Positions 1 through 5,859 of a DNA stretch of 6,677 bases are shown here, one piece after another. Position numbers and translations under genes: made by a program. The first letter of the stretch is position 1. Every line of letters begins with the position of its first letter. This DNA comes from Pseudobdellovibrionaceae bacterium. Its GTDB lineage: Bacteria > Bdellovibrionota > Bdellovibrionia > Bdellovibrionales > JAMPXM01. The stretch is from NCBI GenBank assembly GCA_913776405.1, contig CAJYOV010000075.1:1-6677 (forward strand), read 5' to 3'. The notes below the pieces were generated by a model. It did not search any database. It was given only the letters and a program-made list of their open reading frames with translations, and had not been told where the DNA came from.

Positions 1-377
1 AGGACCTTCGCTCACATCCGCCAGAGCTTGTGATCGCGCATGGTACAAGCACTCAAGCGAATGATGTTACCGAAGATCGCGTGCTGACGGCCCTTTTTGC
101 TGACGCTCCGACCAAGCCCGCTGTTACAGGCACCAAGTGGAGCATTGGGCACACCCTAGGCGCGGCGGGTCTCCTCGATGTCATCGCCGCAACAGAAGTC
201 TTGAAGTCTCAAGAGCCGTTTTCGATTTTCACGACCTCCGAAATCGATTCACAGTTTCAAGCTCGATATCTGGCTCAGGCTGCTGAAGTTCAGACCAAGC
301 TTCCGCTTTCGAAGGTCCTCATCACGTCGCTTGGTTTTGGCGGCGTGCACGCAGCGGCTCTCGTGGGGCGCACATGA
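1..377 (+). CDS. Beta-ketoacyl-ACP synthase (KAS II type), C-terminal part, 5' end outside the window
   Basis: Condensing enzyme that joins an acyl or aryl-acyl starter to malonyl-ACP. Only the C-terminal domain is present: the frame is open from base 3 and the true start lies to the left. The two catalytic histidines are visible, the first in HGTSTQAND (His codon at 39) and the second in GTKWSIGHTLGAAG (His codon at 150, with the conserved Lys at 135). The family's closing motif appears as SLGFGGVHAA, with His where Asn is common. The active-site cysteine would be in the missing half. The stop overlaps the next start as ATGA, suggesting translational coupling. Together with the downstream genes it fits a ketosynthase of an aryl polyene-type pathway rather than housekeeping FabF; that part is inference from context. 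Confidence 0.9.
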   Translation, partial: DLRSHPPELVIAHGTSTQANDVTEDRVLTALFADAPTKPAVTGTKWSIGHTLGAAGLLDVIAATEVLKSQEPFSIFTTSEIDSQFQARYLAQAAEVQTKLPLSKVLITSLGFGGVHAAALVGRT

Positions 378-832
378 AAGTTGAGACTTACCGCATTCAT
401 ATACCGTACCCAGCGAAAGAGACGCCGTCGTGGGCGCCGAAGTCCGACCGATGGTACCAGCTGGATCAGCCCGGTTACTCTCTTCCGCAGGCGTTTACAC
501 TTCTGAAAGATAAACTCGGCGCATCACCCGATCTGATTCTTCTAGCGTCTCCTCGTGCATCGAATGTAACCGATCGCGATTTTGCTTCGAGTGGGGCAAG
601 CTCGCCCTCAAAGTTTGTCCATACCTTGCCGAACATTCGTGCAGTTTCGCTGCTACAAGCGATGGAGTGGTCAGGTCCGCTTCTTTGTCTTCAGAATGAT
701 CCGAATACCTTGGAGACCGCTTTAGAAGAAGCCGAACTGGAACTCGCGGCACGGCCGGAATTAAGCTGCATTTGGGTTGTGAGTTTTCACTCAGCTACCG
801 CTGAAGTTTCGTTCAGCGTGGTAAACCGATAA
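374..832 (+). CDS. Small ketosynthase-like protein without visible active-site Cys/His motifs (possible chain-length factor-like partner)
   Basis: A 152-residue cytoplasmic protein with no signal peptide or membrane helix. Its middle resembles the N-terminal half of a ketoacyl synthase: a stretch LILLASPRAS, then SSPSKFVHTLPNIRA (compare the SP.kF..t.pN.. segment of ketosynthases), then an alternating pattern ending CIWVVSFHSATAEVSF. The catalytic Cys is not seen where expected (AMEWSGPLLCLQND lacks the usual ACSS-like context) and there is no HGT or GH..GA motif, so it cannot be a stand-alone condensing enzyme. Aryl polyene clusters carry short ketosynthase-like proteins (Ketoacyl-synt_2 type) believed to pair with an active ketosynthase; this is the best fit, and the overlap with the preceding ketosynthase supports partnership. 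It is shorter than the roughly 240 residues I would expect for that family. The start is fixed by the ATGA overlap and a GGGG run a few bases upstream. Confidence 0.6.
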   Translation: MKVETYRIHIPYPAKETPSWAPKSDRWYQLDQPGYSLPQAFTLLKDKLGASPDLILLASPRASNVTDRDFASSGASSPSKFVHTLPNIRAVSLLQAMEWSGPLLCLQNDPNTLETALEEAELELAARPELSCIWVVSFHSATAEVSFSVVNR

Positions 833-880
833 ACCGCTCCTAGAGCGCAAAACGGTGGTTTACAAGCTAGGGCTAAACCG
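821..880 (+). promoter_or_regulatory. Repeat-rich intergenic segment with three TAAACCG copies and nested inverted repeats
   Basis: The only sizeable gap in the operon. TAAACCG occurs at 822-828, 830-836 and 874-880. GTAAACC at 821-827 is mirrored by GGTTTAC at 857-863, and inside it CGCTC (835-839) pairs with GAGCG (843-847) around CTA. This could be an operator, an internal promoter region or an RNA hairpin affecting expression of the ammonia-lyase. There is no T-tract, so it is not a canonical terminator. The ammonia-lyase start at 898 lacks a clear Shine-Dalgarno sequence, which makes the upstream structure more interesting. The function is inferred. Confidence 0.35.
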
Positions 881-897
881 CTTTAATCTCGACCACT

Positions 898-2469
898 ATG
901 AACCTGGTGATCAGCGAAAAAGACTTGGGCCTCGATGAGGTTTTGAAGTTCACGTTCCAAAGACCGACATTCTCAAAAGTGACGATCACCGAGGGCGCAC
1001 GCACAAAGGTCGAAGCTAGCCATCGCGCACTTAACAAACTGATTGAGGACGGCATAGCGATCTACGGTGTCACGACCGGTTTCGGCGACAGCTCGTTTCG
1101 CATCATTCCTCCACATCAAGCGGAAACTCTGCAGTCGAATCTTATTTCGTATCTTCTCTGCGGTACAGGTGCGACTCTCCCGAAAGAGGCGTCGCGTGCG
1201 ACGATGCTTGTTCGATTGAACTCGATGTGCCGAGGTCTTTCTGGAGTAAGCGTCGAGCTCGTTGAACGCATGCGCCTTTTTCTCGAGAACGATTGGATCC
1301 CTGTTGTGCCTCGCGAAGGTTCATTGGGTGCGAGTGGTGATTTGATCCCGCTTGCGTATTTGGCACAGGCAATTCAAGGCGAAGGCCAGGTTCACGTCGG
1401 CGACGAGATTCGCATGACCAAAGATCTTCTCGCTGAGAACGGTCTGGAACCTTACAAACTGAAAACCAAAGAAGGTCTCGCTCTCGTCAATGGCACATCG
1501 ACGATGGCAGGGCTCTCGCTTGTAAATCTCAATCGCGCAGAACAACTCGTCGATCTCGCGGTCGTCGCGACGTCTTGGTTGTGCCTCGCGCTCGAAGGTC
1601 GCACCGAAAGCTTCGAGCCTTTAATAAATGAGATCGCGCGCAGCCACGGTGGTCAGACGAAAGCGGCGCAAACGATCCGCGCTCTCCTTCATGACGAAGA
1701 TTATCAAACACGTGTTCGCGAAAAAACGGGGGCGACACAAGTCGAACTCGCGACCCATGTTCAGGAGCGATACTCACTTCGCTGCGCTCCTCAGATTCTT
1801 GGCCCCGTGCTCGAGACGCTCTCGATGCTCGAACACTGGTTGGTACAAGAGGTGAATTCCGTTTCCGACAACCCCTTGATTAATGCCGAAGGTCAGCTTG
1901 CAACTGGCGGCAACTTCTATGGCGGATACATGGGGCACGGCGCAGACTATTTGAAGATCTCGCTCGCAAACGTTGCAGACATGATCGATCGCCAGCTGAT
2001 GCTCGTCATCGACGACAAAACCAACCGCGGTCTTCCCGCAAACCTCGCTGCATGGAACAAGATTCCATCCGAAGAACGCTTCCTTCACCATGGTCTGAAA
2101 GGGCTTCACCAAGCCGTCTCTGCCATCACGTCAGAAATTATGGCGAAGGCGACTCCGAACAGCATCTTTTCTCGCTCGTCGGAATCTCATAATCAAGACA
2201 AAGTCTCATTGGGTTTGAGTGCGGCTGTTCAATGCGGTGAGATGATCGACCAGCTCTACAACACGATGACTCTTCATCTGATTTGTTTGGCTCAAGCCCT
2301 CGACTTGCGCGGCGTGAATCTCAAAGGCTCGACTTCAAAGAAGATCTACGCGCAGATTCGCGAGTCAGTTCCGTTTGTCGACCACGATCAAGCGCTCGGC
2401 GAACGAATCAAACACTTACGTGACCAGTTCTATTCAAGCTCGTTCGACTTCTCTTTAGTCTCAAACTAA
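898..2469 (+). CDS. MIO-dependent aromatic amino acid ammonia-lyase (HAL/PAL/TAL superfamily), probably tyrosine or phenylalanine lyase
   Basis: Removes ammonia from an aromatic amino acid to give a cinnamate-type acid; cytoplasmic, tetrameric in characterised relatives. 523 residues, normal for bacterial members. The self-forming MIO cofactor triad Ala-Ser-Gly is at 145-147 (GASGDL). Also visible are the lid Tyr56 in YGVTTGFGD, the RLN...GLSG segment, NGTS at 198-201, YSLRCAPQ with Tyr292 and Arg295, SDNPL around 325, and E429/NQD at 432-434. At the substrate-selecting pair the protein has Tyr85-Leu86, not the Ser-His of histidine lyases, so hutH function is unlikely. It is also not the His-Leu of the Rhodobacter tyrosine lyase or the Phe-Leu of plant phenylalanine lyases. 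Lying between ketosynthase-like and halogenase genes, it probably supplies a coumaric or cinnamic starter acid, as in flexirubin-type clusters. ATG 898 is the only start after the in-frame stop at 874; no strong ribosome binding site precedes it. Confidence 0.93.
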   Translation: MNLVISEKDLGLDEVLKFTFQRPTFSKVTITEGARTKVEASHRALNKLIEDGIAIYGVTTGFGDSSFRIIPPHQAETLQSNLISYLLCGTGATLPKEASRATMLVRLNSMCRGLSGVSVELVERMRLFLENDWIPVVPREGSLGASGDLIPLAYLAQAIQGEGQVHVGDEIRMTKDLLAENGLEPYKLKTKEGLALVNGTSTMAGLSLVNLNRAEQLVDLAVVATSWLCLALEGRTESFEPLINEIARSHGGQTKAAQTIRALLHDEDYQTRVREKTGATQVELATHVQERYSLRCAPQILGPVLETLSMLEHWLVQEVNSVSDNPLINAEGQLATGGNFYGGYMGHGADYLKISLANVADMIDRQLMLVIDDKTNRGLPANLAAWNKIPSEERFLHHGLKGLHQAVSAITSEIMAKATPNSIFSRSSESHNQDKVSLGLSAAVQCGEMIDQLYNTMTLHLICLAQALDLRGVNLKGSTSKKIYAQIRESVPFVDHDQALGERIKHLRDQFYSSSFDFSLVSN

Positions 2470-2493
2470 ACGAGAAGAGCAAGGATACAGAGA

Positions 2494-3717
2494 ATGCAAC
2501 ACTACGACGTAATCATTATTGGTGGCGGACCCGGCGGTAGCCAAGCCGGCATCGTTCTCGCACAAGCAGGCAAAAAAGTTTTGATTCTCGAGCGTGAAGA
2601 GTATCCGCGCTTCCACATCGGTGAATCGCTTCTGCCAGCGACAATGCCGCTTTTCAAAGAGACTGGCTTTTACGACGTGCTGAGTGACGGCCGCTACATC
2701 GAAAAATACGGCGCACGTTTTATCGACTACGCAAATGATGACGAAGTCCGTTTCGGGTTCGAGAACGGCTTAAACGCGACGATCCCCATGGCCTTTGAGG
2801 TTGAGCGCGCGCTCTTCGATAAAGACATCCTCTCTTACGCAGTAAAATGCGGCGCTGAGCTTCACCAACCGGAAAATGTGACGAACGTTGAAATCGTTCC
2901 GCCAGGCGCGTTGCAAGAGTCGCTGTCGGGCCACGACATCGGCGCGATCGTGAAAACAAACCTTGCTGAGTACTCGTGCTCTTACGTGATGGATGTCACA
3001 GGTCGCGACGCTCTGTTAGGTAAGCGCTTAACGACCCGCGAATCGAACAAAGGCTTGAATAACGTCGCCGTCTTCGCTCATTACGAAAACGTCGCTCGCT
3101 ATGAAGGCAAATCAGAAGGCGATATCACAATCGGTCTTTTGCCGAATGGTGCGTGGACTTGGATCATTCCATTCAAGAACGGCATCACCTCTGTCGGTGT
3201 CGTCTGCTCGTCTCAATACTATGACGGCGAAAATGACTTTGAGGGTTACTTGAATCGCAAGCTCTTGGGCAGCGAACGCGTTCGGACGATGATGAAAAAC
3301 GCAAAGCGCACCTCCGAGGTTCGCCGCATCGGGAACTACTCACACACAAGTCAGAAGTTCTATGGTGATCGCTGGATTTTATCAGGCGATGCAGCCATGT
3401 TCTTGGATCCGATTTTCTCAAGCGGTGTCCACATGTCGGTTTCGACTTCGACCTTCGCAGCTAAGACGATTTTGCAAGCGATGGCCGACGGCAACAAGAG
3501 CCTCGAAACTCCAGGCCTCGGCGACAAGTACGAATCAAAAGCACGTCTCGGCGGCAAACGATTCCGCAACTTAATCATGATGTTCTACGACGGAAGCTTC
3601 GTCGCTCAGATGAAAAAAGCGCTCGTGCGAGAGAACGTGCGAAAAGGCTTTACATCCGCAGTGGCTGGCGACGTTTGGGACGAAGGCAACTATCTCTTCG
3701 AGAAAAGCGTGCTGTGA
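2494..3717 (+). CDS. Flavin-dependent halogenase-like oxidoreductase (tryptophan halogenase superfamily)
   Basis: Predicted to use FADH2, oxygen and halide to halogenate an electron-rich ring, probably a phenol. 407 residues. The FAD-binding Rossmann motif GGGPGG is at residues 10-15, followed by YPRFHIGESLLPA (37-49), typical of this superfamily. WTWIIP at 221-226 matches the halogenase WxWxIP motif, and FLDPIFSSG at 303-311 matches the Fx.Px.SxG motif. GDA at 298-300 is the second FAD contact. Lys71 (EKYGARF) sits where the catalytic lysine is expected. It is shorter than tryptophan halogenases (about 500-540), closer to phenol- or carrier-linked halogenases and to related geranylgeranyl-reductase-like flavoproteins, so halogenation is likely but not certain. 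AAGGA at 2481-2485 is a good ribosome binding site for ATG 2494. The gene follows the ammonia-lyase by 24 nt and overlaps the ligase by 4 nt. Confidence 0.85.
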   Translation: MQHYDVIIIGGGPGGSQAGIVLAQAGKKVLILEREEYPRFHIGESLLPATMPLFKETGFYDVLSDGRYIEKYGARFIDYANDDEVRFGFENGLNATIPMAFEVERALFDKDILSYAVKCGAELHQPENVTNVEIVPPGALQESLSGHDIGAIVKTNLAEYSCSYVMDVTGRDALLGKRLTTRESNKGLNNVAVFAHYENVARYEGKSEGDITIGLLPNGAWTWIIPFKNGITSVGVVCSSQYYDGENDFEGYLNRKLLGSERVRTMMKNAKRTSEVRRIGNYSHTSQKFYGDRWILSGDAAMFLDPIFSSGVHMSVSTSTFAAKTILQAMADGNKSLETPGLGDKYESKARLGGKRFRNLIMMFYDGSFVAQMKKALVRENVRKGFTSAVAGDVWDEGNYLFEKSVL

Positions 3718-4922
3718 CGACCAAGCTCATCAAGGGCTATCACTCTCACGAGCTCTTCGAGAGCGTGAAACGCACCTGGCAAAACGACGACCAGCTTTTG
3801 GTCGTAGCGCCACCGCTCAAAACTGAAACCTCGTTCTTGGATTTTCTCCCGGGCGGTGCGCGTGCGCCGCACTTTCCAGAGAAACCAATCTTCGGCGTTT
3901 TCACTTCAGGCACTGTTAGCGGTCGCCCACGCTTAGTTCTTTATTCCCGTCGCAACATCGAAGCTGCGCTCGACTCTGTCGTTCAGCTTTTCGATCGCAC
4001 TCGGATTTCTTCCGTCTTCGCCTATCCCCAACCATTTCACACTTTCGGTTTGACGCTCGGTTATCTCTTGGCGCTGAAGCTCGGCGTGCCTCTGCATTTT
4101 CAAGAGGGCAAATATTCTCAATCTTCGCACGCAAGACGCGCGGAGTTCTCAGATCCCGGTCTTCTGACGTTGGGTACGCCTGCGCATTTCTTCGACCTTT
4201 GTCAGTTGATTCGAAACGGTCTGAAGGTTGCGCCTTCATATTCGTGCATCATGGGTGGCGCCGCTGTCGACGTCTCATTGTGGCGTGAAGTTCGAGAGAC
4301 CGCGTTGATTGCAGAACCTTCGATCGGCTACGGCTGCACAGAAGCGTCGCCTGCTGTGACTCACCTTGCGCCAGGTCGTGAGCCTCTTGTTTCCGGCGAG
4401 ATCGGTCATCCGCTAGAAAATCTTCATTCACGTGTTGTCTCGGGCGAAGGCGTTGAAATCGGCGGCCCCTCTTTGTGTCTGGCTATCGTCGAGGGCGAGA
4501 ACGTTCTCTTCCCCAAGAGACTCACGATCTCGGACAATATCGAAGTTCGCGACAGCGACGGCTCGTGGGTCTTCCACGGCAGGCTTGATCTTCTGATGAA
4601 CCGTGGTGGCTCGAAGATCGCGCTCGAACAAGTTGAAGCTGTTCTCAAAGAAAAGCTCGATCTTTTTTCGATCGCGATTGCGGTACCGAATTCTCGTTTG
4701 GGTCATGAACTTGCGATCGCAGTGCGCGAGGAAGCTCCCATGAGTGACGAAGTACGTGAAAAAACGCGGGCTGACGCGCTGTCACTGATCGCAAGCCAAT
4801 TTGATGTGCGGATCCCGAAGGCGAATCTCTTTTTCTTAGAGGCATTTCCGTTGAGCGAATCGGCGAAGGTTGATCGCGCTGCCATTACTCGACACTTCGT
4901 TTCTCTCCAAGGCGGCGCTTAA
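3714..4922 (+). CDS. Compact AMP-forming acyl/aryl-CoA (or acyl-ACP) ligase
   Basis: ANL-superfamily enzyme that would adenylate a carboxylic acid, plausibly the cinnamate-type product of the ammonia-lyase, and pass it to CoA or a carrier protein. Numbered from GTG 3714 (402 residues): phosphate-binding TSGTVSGRPR at 64-73, with Arg where Lys is usual; YGCTE at 206-210; GRLD with Asp292, then GGSKIALEQVEAVL; and the adenylation lysine in SAKVDR (Lys385). Only about 63 residues precede the TSGT motif, against roughly 150-190 in 4-coumarate-CoA ligases, so the N-terminal domain is strongly reduced. Start choice: an upstream ATG at 3675 would overlap the halogenase by 43 nt, while GTG 3714 gives a 4-nt GTGA overlap like the operon's other junctions. 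The ribosome binding site is weak for either. The acyl substrate is inferred from context. Confidence 0.85.
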   Translation: MTTKLIKGYHSHELFESVKRTWQNDDQLLVVAPPLKTETSFLDFLPGGARAPHFPEKPIFGVFTSGTVSGRPRLVLYSRRNIEAALDSVVQLFDRTRISSVFAYPQPFHTFGLTLGYLLALKLGVPLHFQEGKYSQSSHARRAEFSDPGLLTLGTPAHFFDLCQLIRNGLKVAPSYSCIMGGAAVDVSLWREVRETALIAEPSIGYGCTEASPAVTHLAPGREPLVSGEIGHPLENLHSRVVSGEGVEIGGPSLCLAIVEGENVLFPKRLTISDNIEVRDSDGSWVFHGRLDLLMNRGGSKIALEQVEAVLKEKLDLFSIAIAVPNSRLGHELAIAVREEAPMSDEVREKTRADALSLIASQFDVRIPKANLFFLEAFPLSESAKVDRAAITRHFVSLQGGA

Positions 4923-5383
4923 TGACAGAAAAGGCTAGCGTTCAAACACCGATCTCCACGAGCGAACTTCATGCGTTTCTTCCGCACCGCCCGCCCATGA
5001 TTTGGATCGACGAAGTCGGCTCGAGCTCGGCCGACGGCGGCACTTGCTTCGTGACTCTTAAGCGAGAGGGTCTCTATTTTTCCGAGGGCGTCTTGCGCCC
5101 GACGAGCCTGATTGAATTTCTCGCGCAAGGTTTCGGCTATGTTGCTGCCGCTCACAAAGTTCGTTGTGGTTTCTCGAATGTGCCAGCTGTTCAAAAAGCG
5201 TTCCTCGTCGCCGTCACCCAAGCCCACTTTCACGACCTCTCAGGCGCCAAGCCCGGCACGCGCCTAACGGTGACTCTCTCCGACGTTAAACAAATCGGCC
5301 CAATCCAGCTCTTCAAAGGGACTGTGAGTCTAGACACCGGCGCGATTTTGGGAACAGCCAATCTCAAAGTTTTTAGCGAGTAG
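4922..5383 (+). CDS. FabZ/ApeP-like 3-hydroxyacyl-ACP dehydratase
   Basis: Hot-dog-fold protein that would remove water from 3-hydroxyacyl-ACP to form the double bonds of a growing polyene. 153 residues, cytoplasmic. The N-terminal signature LPHRPPMIWIDEV (20-32) is the FabZ/ApeP LPHR.PM...D.V motif. PTSLIEFLAQGFGY (60-73) contains Glu65 and Gln69 of the conserved E..AQ helix. The FabZ motif GHFP.xPxxPG that carries the catalytic His is not recognisable: the corresponding stretch reads EGLYFSEGVLRP. Dehydratases of aryl polyene clusters diverge from FabZ here, so this may be a family trait, but it lowers confidence in activity. The start overlaps the ligase stop as TAATG, implying coupling. 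It is the last gene of the block. Confidence 0.82.
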   Translation: MTEKASVQTPISTSELHAFLPHRPPMIWIDEVGSSSADGGTCFVTLKREGLYFSEGVLRPTSLIEFLAQGFGYVAAAHKVRCGFSNVPAVQKAFLVAVTQAHFHDLSGAKPGTRLTVTLSDVKQIGPIQLFKGTVSLDTGAILGTANLKVFSE

Positions 5384-5550
5384 CTTCGATGTGGCAGCCG
5401 GGCGCGGTAGATCTCTTCGGCCACGCGCCATAGCGCTGCAGATCTCACCATCCTGACGGCGATCCCGCTTCGACCGAAGTTTGGACAATTACTGCGACTG
5501 TACGTGCTCGATTCAGATAGACTTCGCTCCCACCGTTGGCATCCGCTCAA
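5384..5550. other. Intergenic region after the biosynthetic operon, no confident gene
   Basis: 167 bases with no supported gene. GGCGCG (5401-5406) can pair with CGCGCC (5424-5429), and CTTCG (5468-5472) with CGAAG (5475-5479). The first might contribute to ending operon transcription, but no T-tract follows either. AGATCTC occurs twice (5409-5415 and 5440-5446). A minus-strand frame through here enters the dehydratase gene and has only a TTG start with no supporting signal, so I leave it out. Confidence 0.4.
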
Positions 5551-5655
5551 TTAAGTTTGGCTTCTTACCGCTGCCGCGAGAATCAGAGCAAGGAGCGAAA
5601 GGAAGATTCGCAAAACATTTGGATCAACTTGAAATGGATCAATGTGCTTGTTCAC
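5551..5655 (-). CDS. Candidate 34-residue membrane peptide
   Basis: Small reading frame of GTG plus 33 codons ending in TAA. The support is a strong Shine-Dalgarno sequence AAGGGAGG (minus strand, 5668 to 5661) exactly 5 nt before the GTG, and a sensible protein layout: a polar N-terminus (MNKHIDPFQVDPN), then a hydrophobic run from about residue 14 (VLRIFLSLLALILAAAV), then a short polar tail RSQT. This would be a single-helix inner-membrane peptide. No other start codon lies between the GTG and the in-frame stop upstream, so the start is unambiguous. I recognise no family. It lies divergent to hsp20 with a 204-nt shared upstream region containing inverted repeats. Chance occurrence of such a short frame cannot be excluded. 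Confidence 0.4.
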   Translation of the reverse strand: MNKHIDPFQVDPNVLRIFLSLLALILAAAVRSQT

Positions 5656-5693
5656 CTTTGCCTCCCTTCCGAATTCTTCGGCTTCTCTTAAGT

Positions 5694-5738
5694 GTTTAAG
5701 ATTGTCACAAAGATTAAGGTCTTAAACTCATTTGAGTT
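5694..5738. repeat. Overlapping AT-rich inverted repeats in the divergent upstream region
   Basis: GTTTAAGA at 5694-5701 is the exact reverse complement of TCTTAAAC at 5720-5727, with an 18-nt spacer. Sharing bases with the second arm, AACTCA (5725-5730) and TGAGTT (5733-5738) form a 6-bp palindrome around TT. The two structures are mutually exclusive as hairpins, or could be two operator-like sites. They lie just upstream of the small minus-strand frame. The function is unknown. Confidence 0.4.
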
Positions 5739-5747
5739 CACGCGTGC

Positions 5748-5802
5748 AAACCGTCAAGTCGAGGACCTTTAAAAAAATTTTCGCGCGCCTGCTTGACGGT
5801 TT
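5748..5802. promoter_or_regulatory. 11-bp perfect inverted repeat upstream of hsp20
   Basis: AAACCGTCAAG at 5748-5758 is exactly repeated in inverse as CTTGACGGTTT at 5792-5802, separated by 33 nt with an A/T run in the middle. Each arm contains TTGACG, a good -35 hexamer, one pointing to hsp20 and the other to the small minus-strand frame. I see no convincing -10 box at the right distance for either. It could be a paired operator for divergent control or part of a heat-responsive promoter. It does not match the CIRCE element. Confidence 0.4.
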
Positions 5803-5859
5803 TTGAAGTCGACCAAGATTGAAGGCGAGTAAACGCATTCACCACGATGGAGGTTCAAA

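Noticed and set aside
898..2469. Histidine ammonia-lyase (hutH) for histidine breakdown
   Set aside because: The Ser-His selectivity pair is absent (Tyr-Leu instead), no other hut genes are nearby, and the neighbours are polyketide and halogenase genes.
5230..5550. 106-codon minus-strand reading frame
   Set aside because: Half of it is antisense to the dehydratase, it starts with TTG without a ribosome site, and its composition is Arg/Ser-rich as in shadow frames.
5481..5699. 72-codon plus-strand reading frame
   Set aside because: No ribosome binding site or family motif, an odd Cys-rich composition, and it overlaps the better-supported small minus-strand frame.
5748..5804. Intrinsic terminator formed by the 11-bp inverted repeat and following T run
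   Set aside because: The loop is 33 nt, the T run is only five bases and mostly part of the stem, and the site lies upstream of hsp20 rather than after a gene on the same strand.
5700..5859. CIRCE or classical sigma-32 promoter upstream of hsp20
   Set aside because: No TTAGCACTC-N9-GAGTGCTAA and no CCCCAT-like -10 at the correct distance from a CTTGAA-like box.
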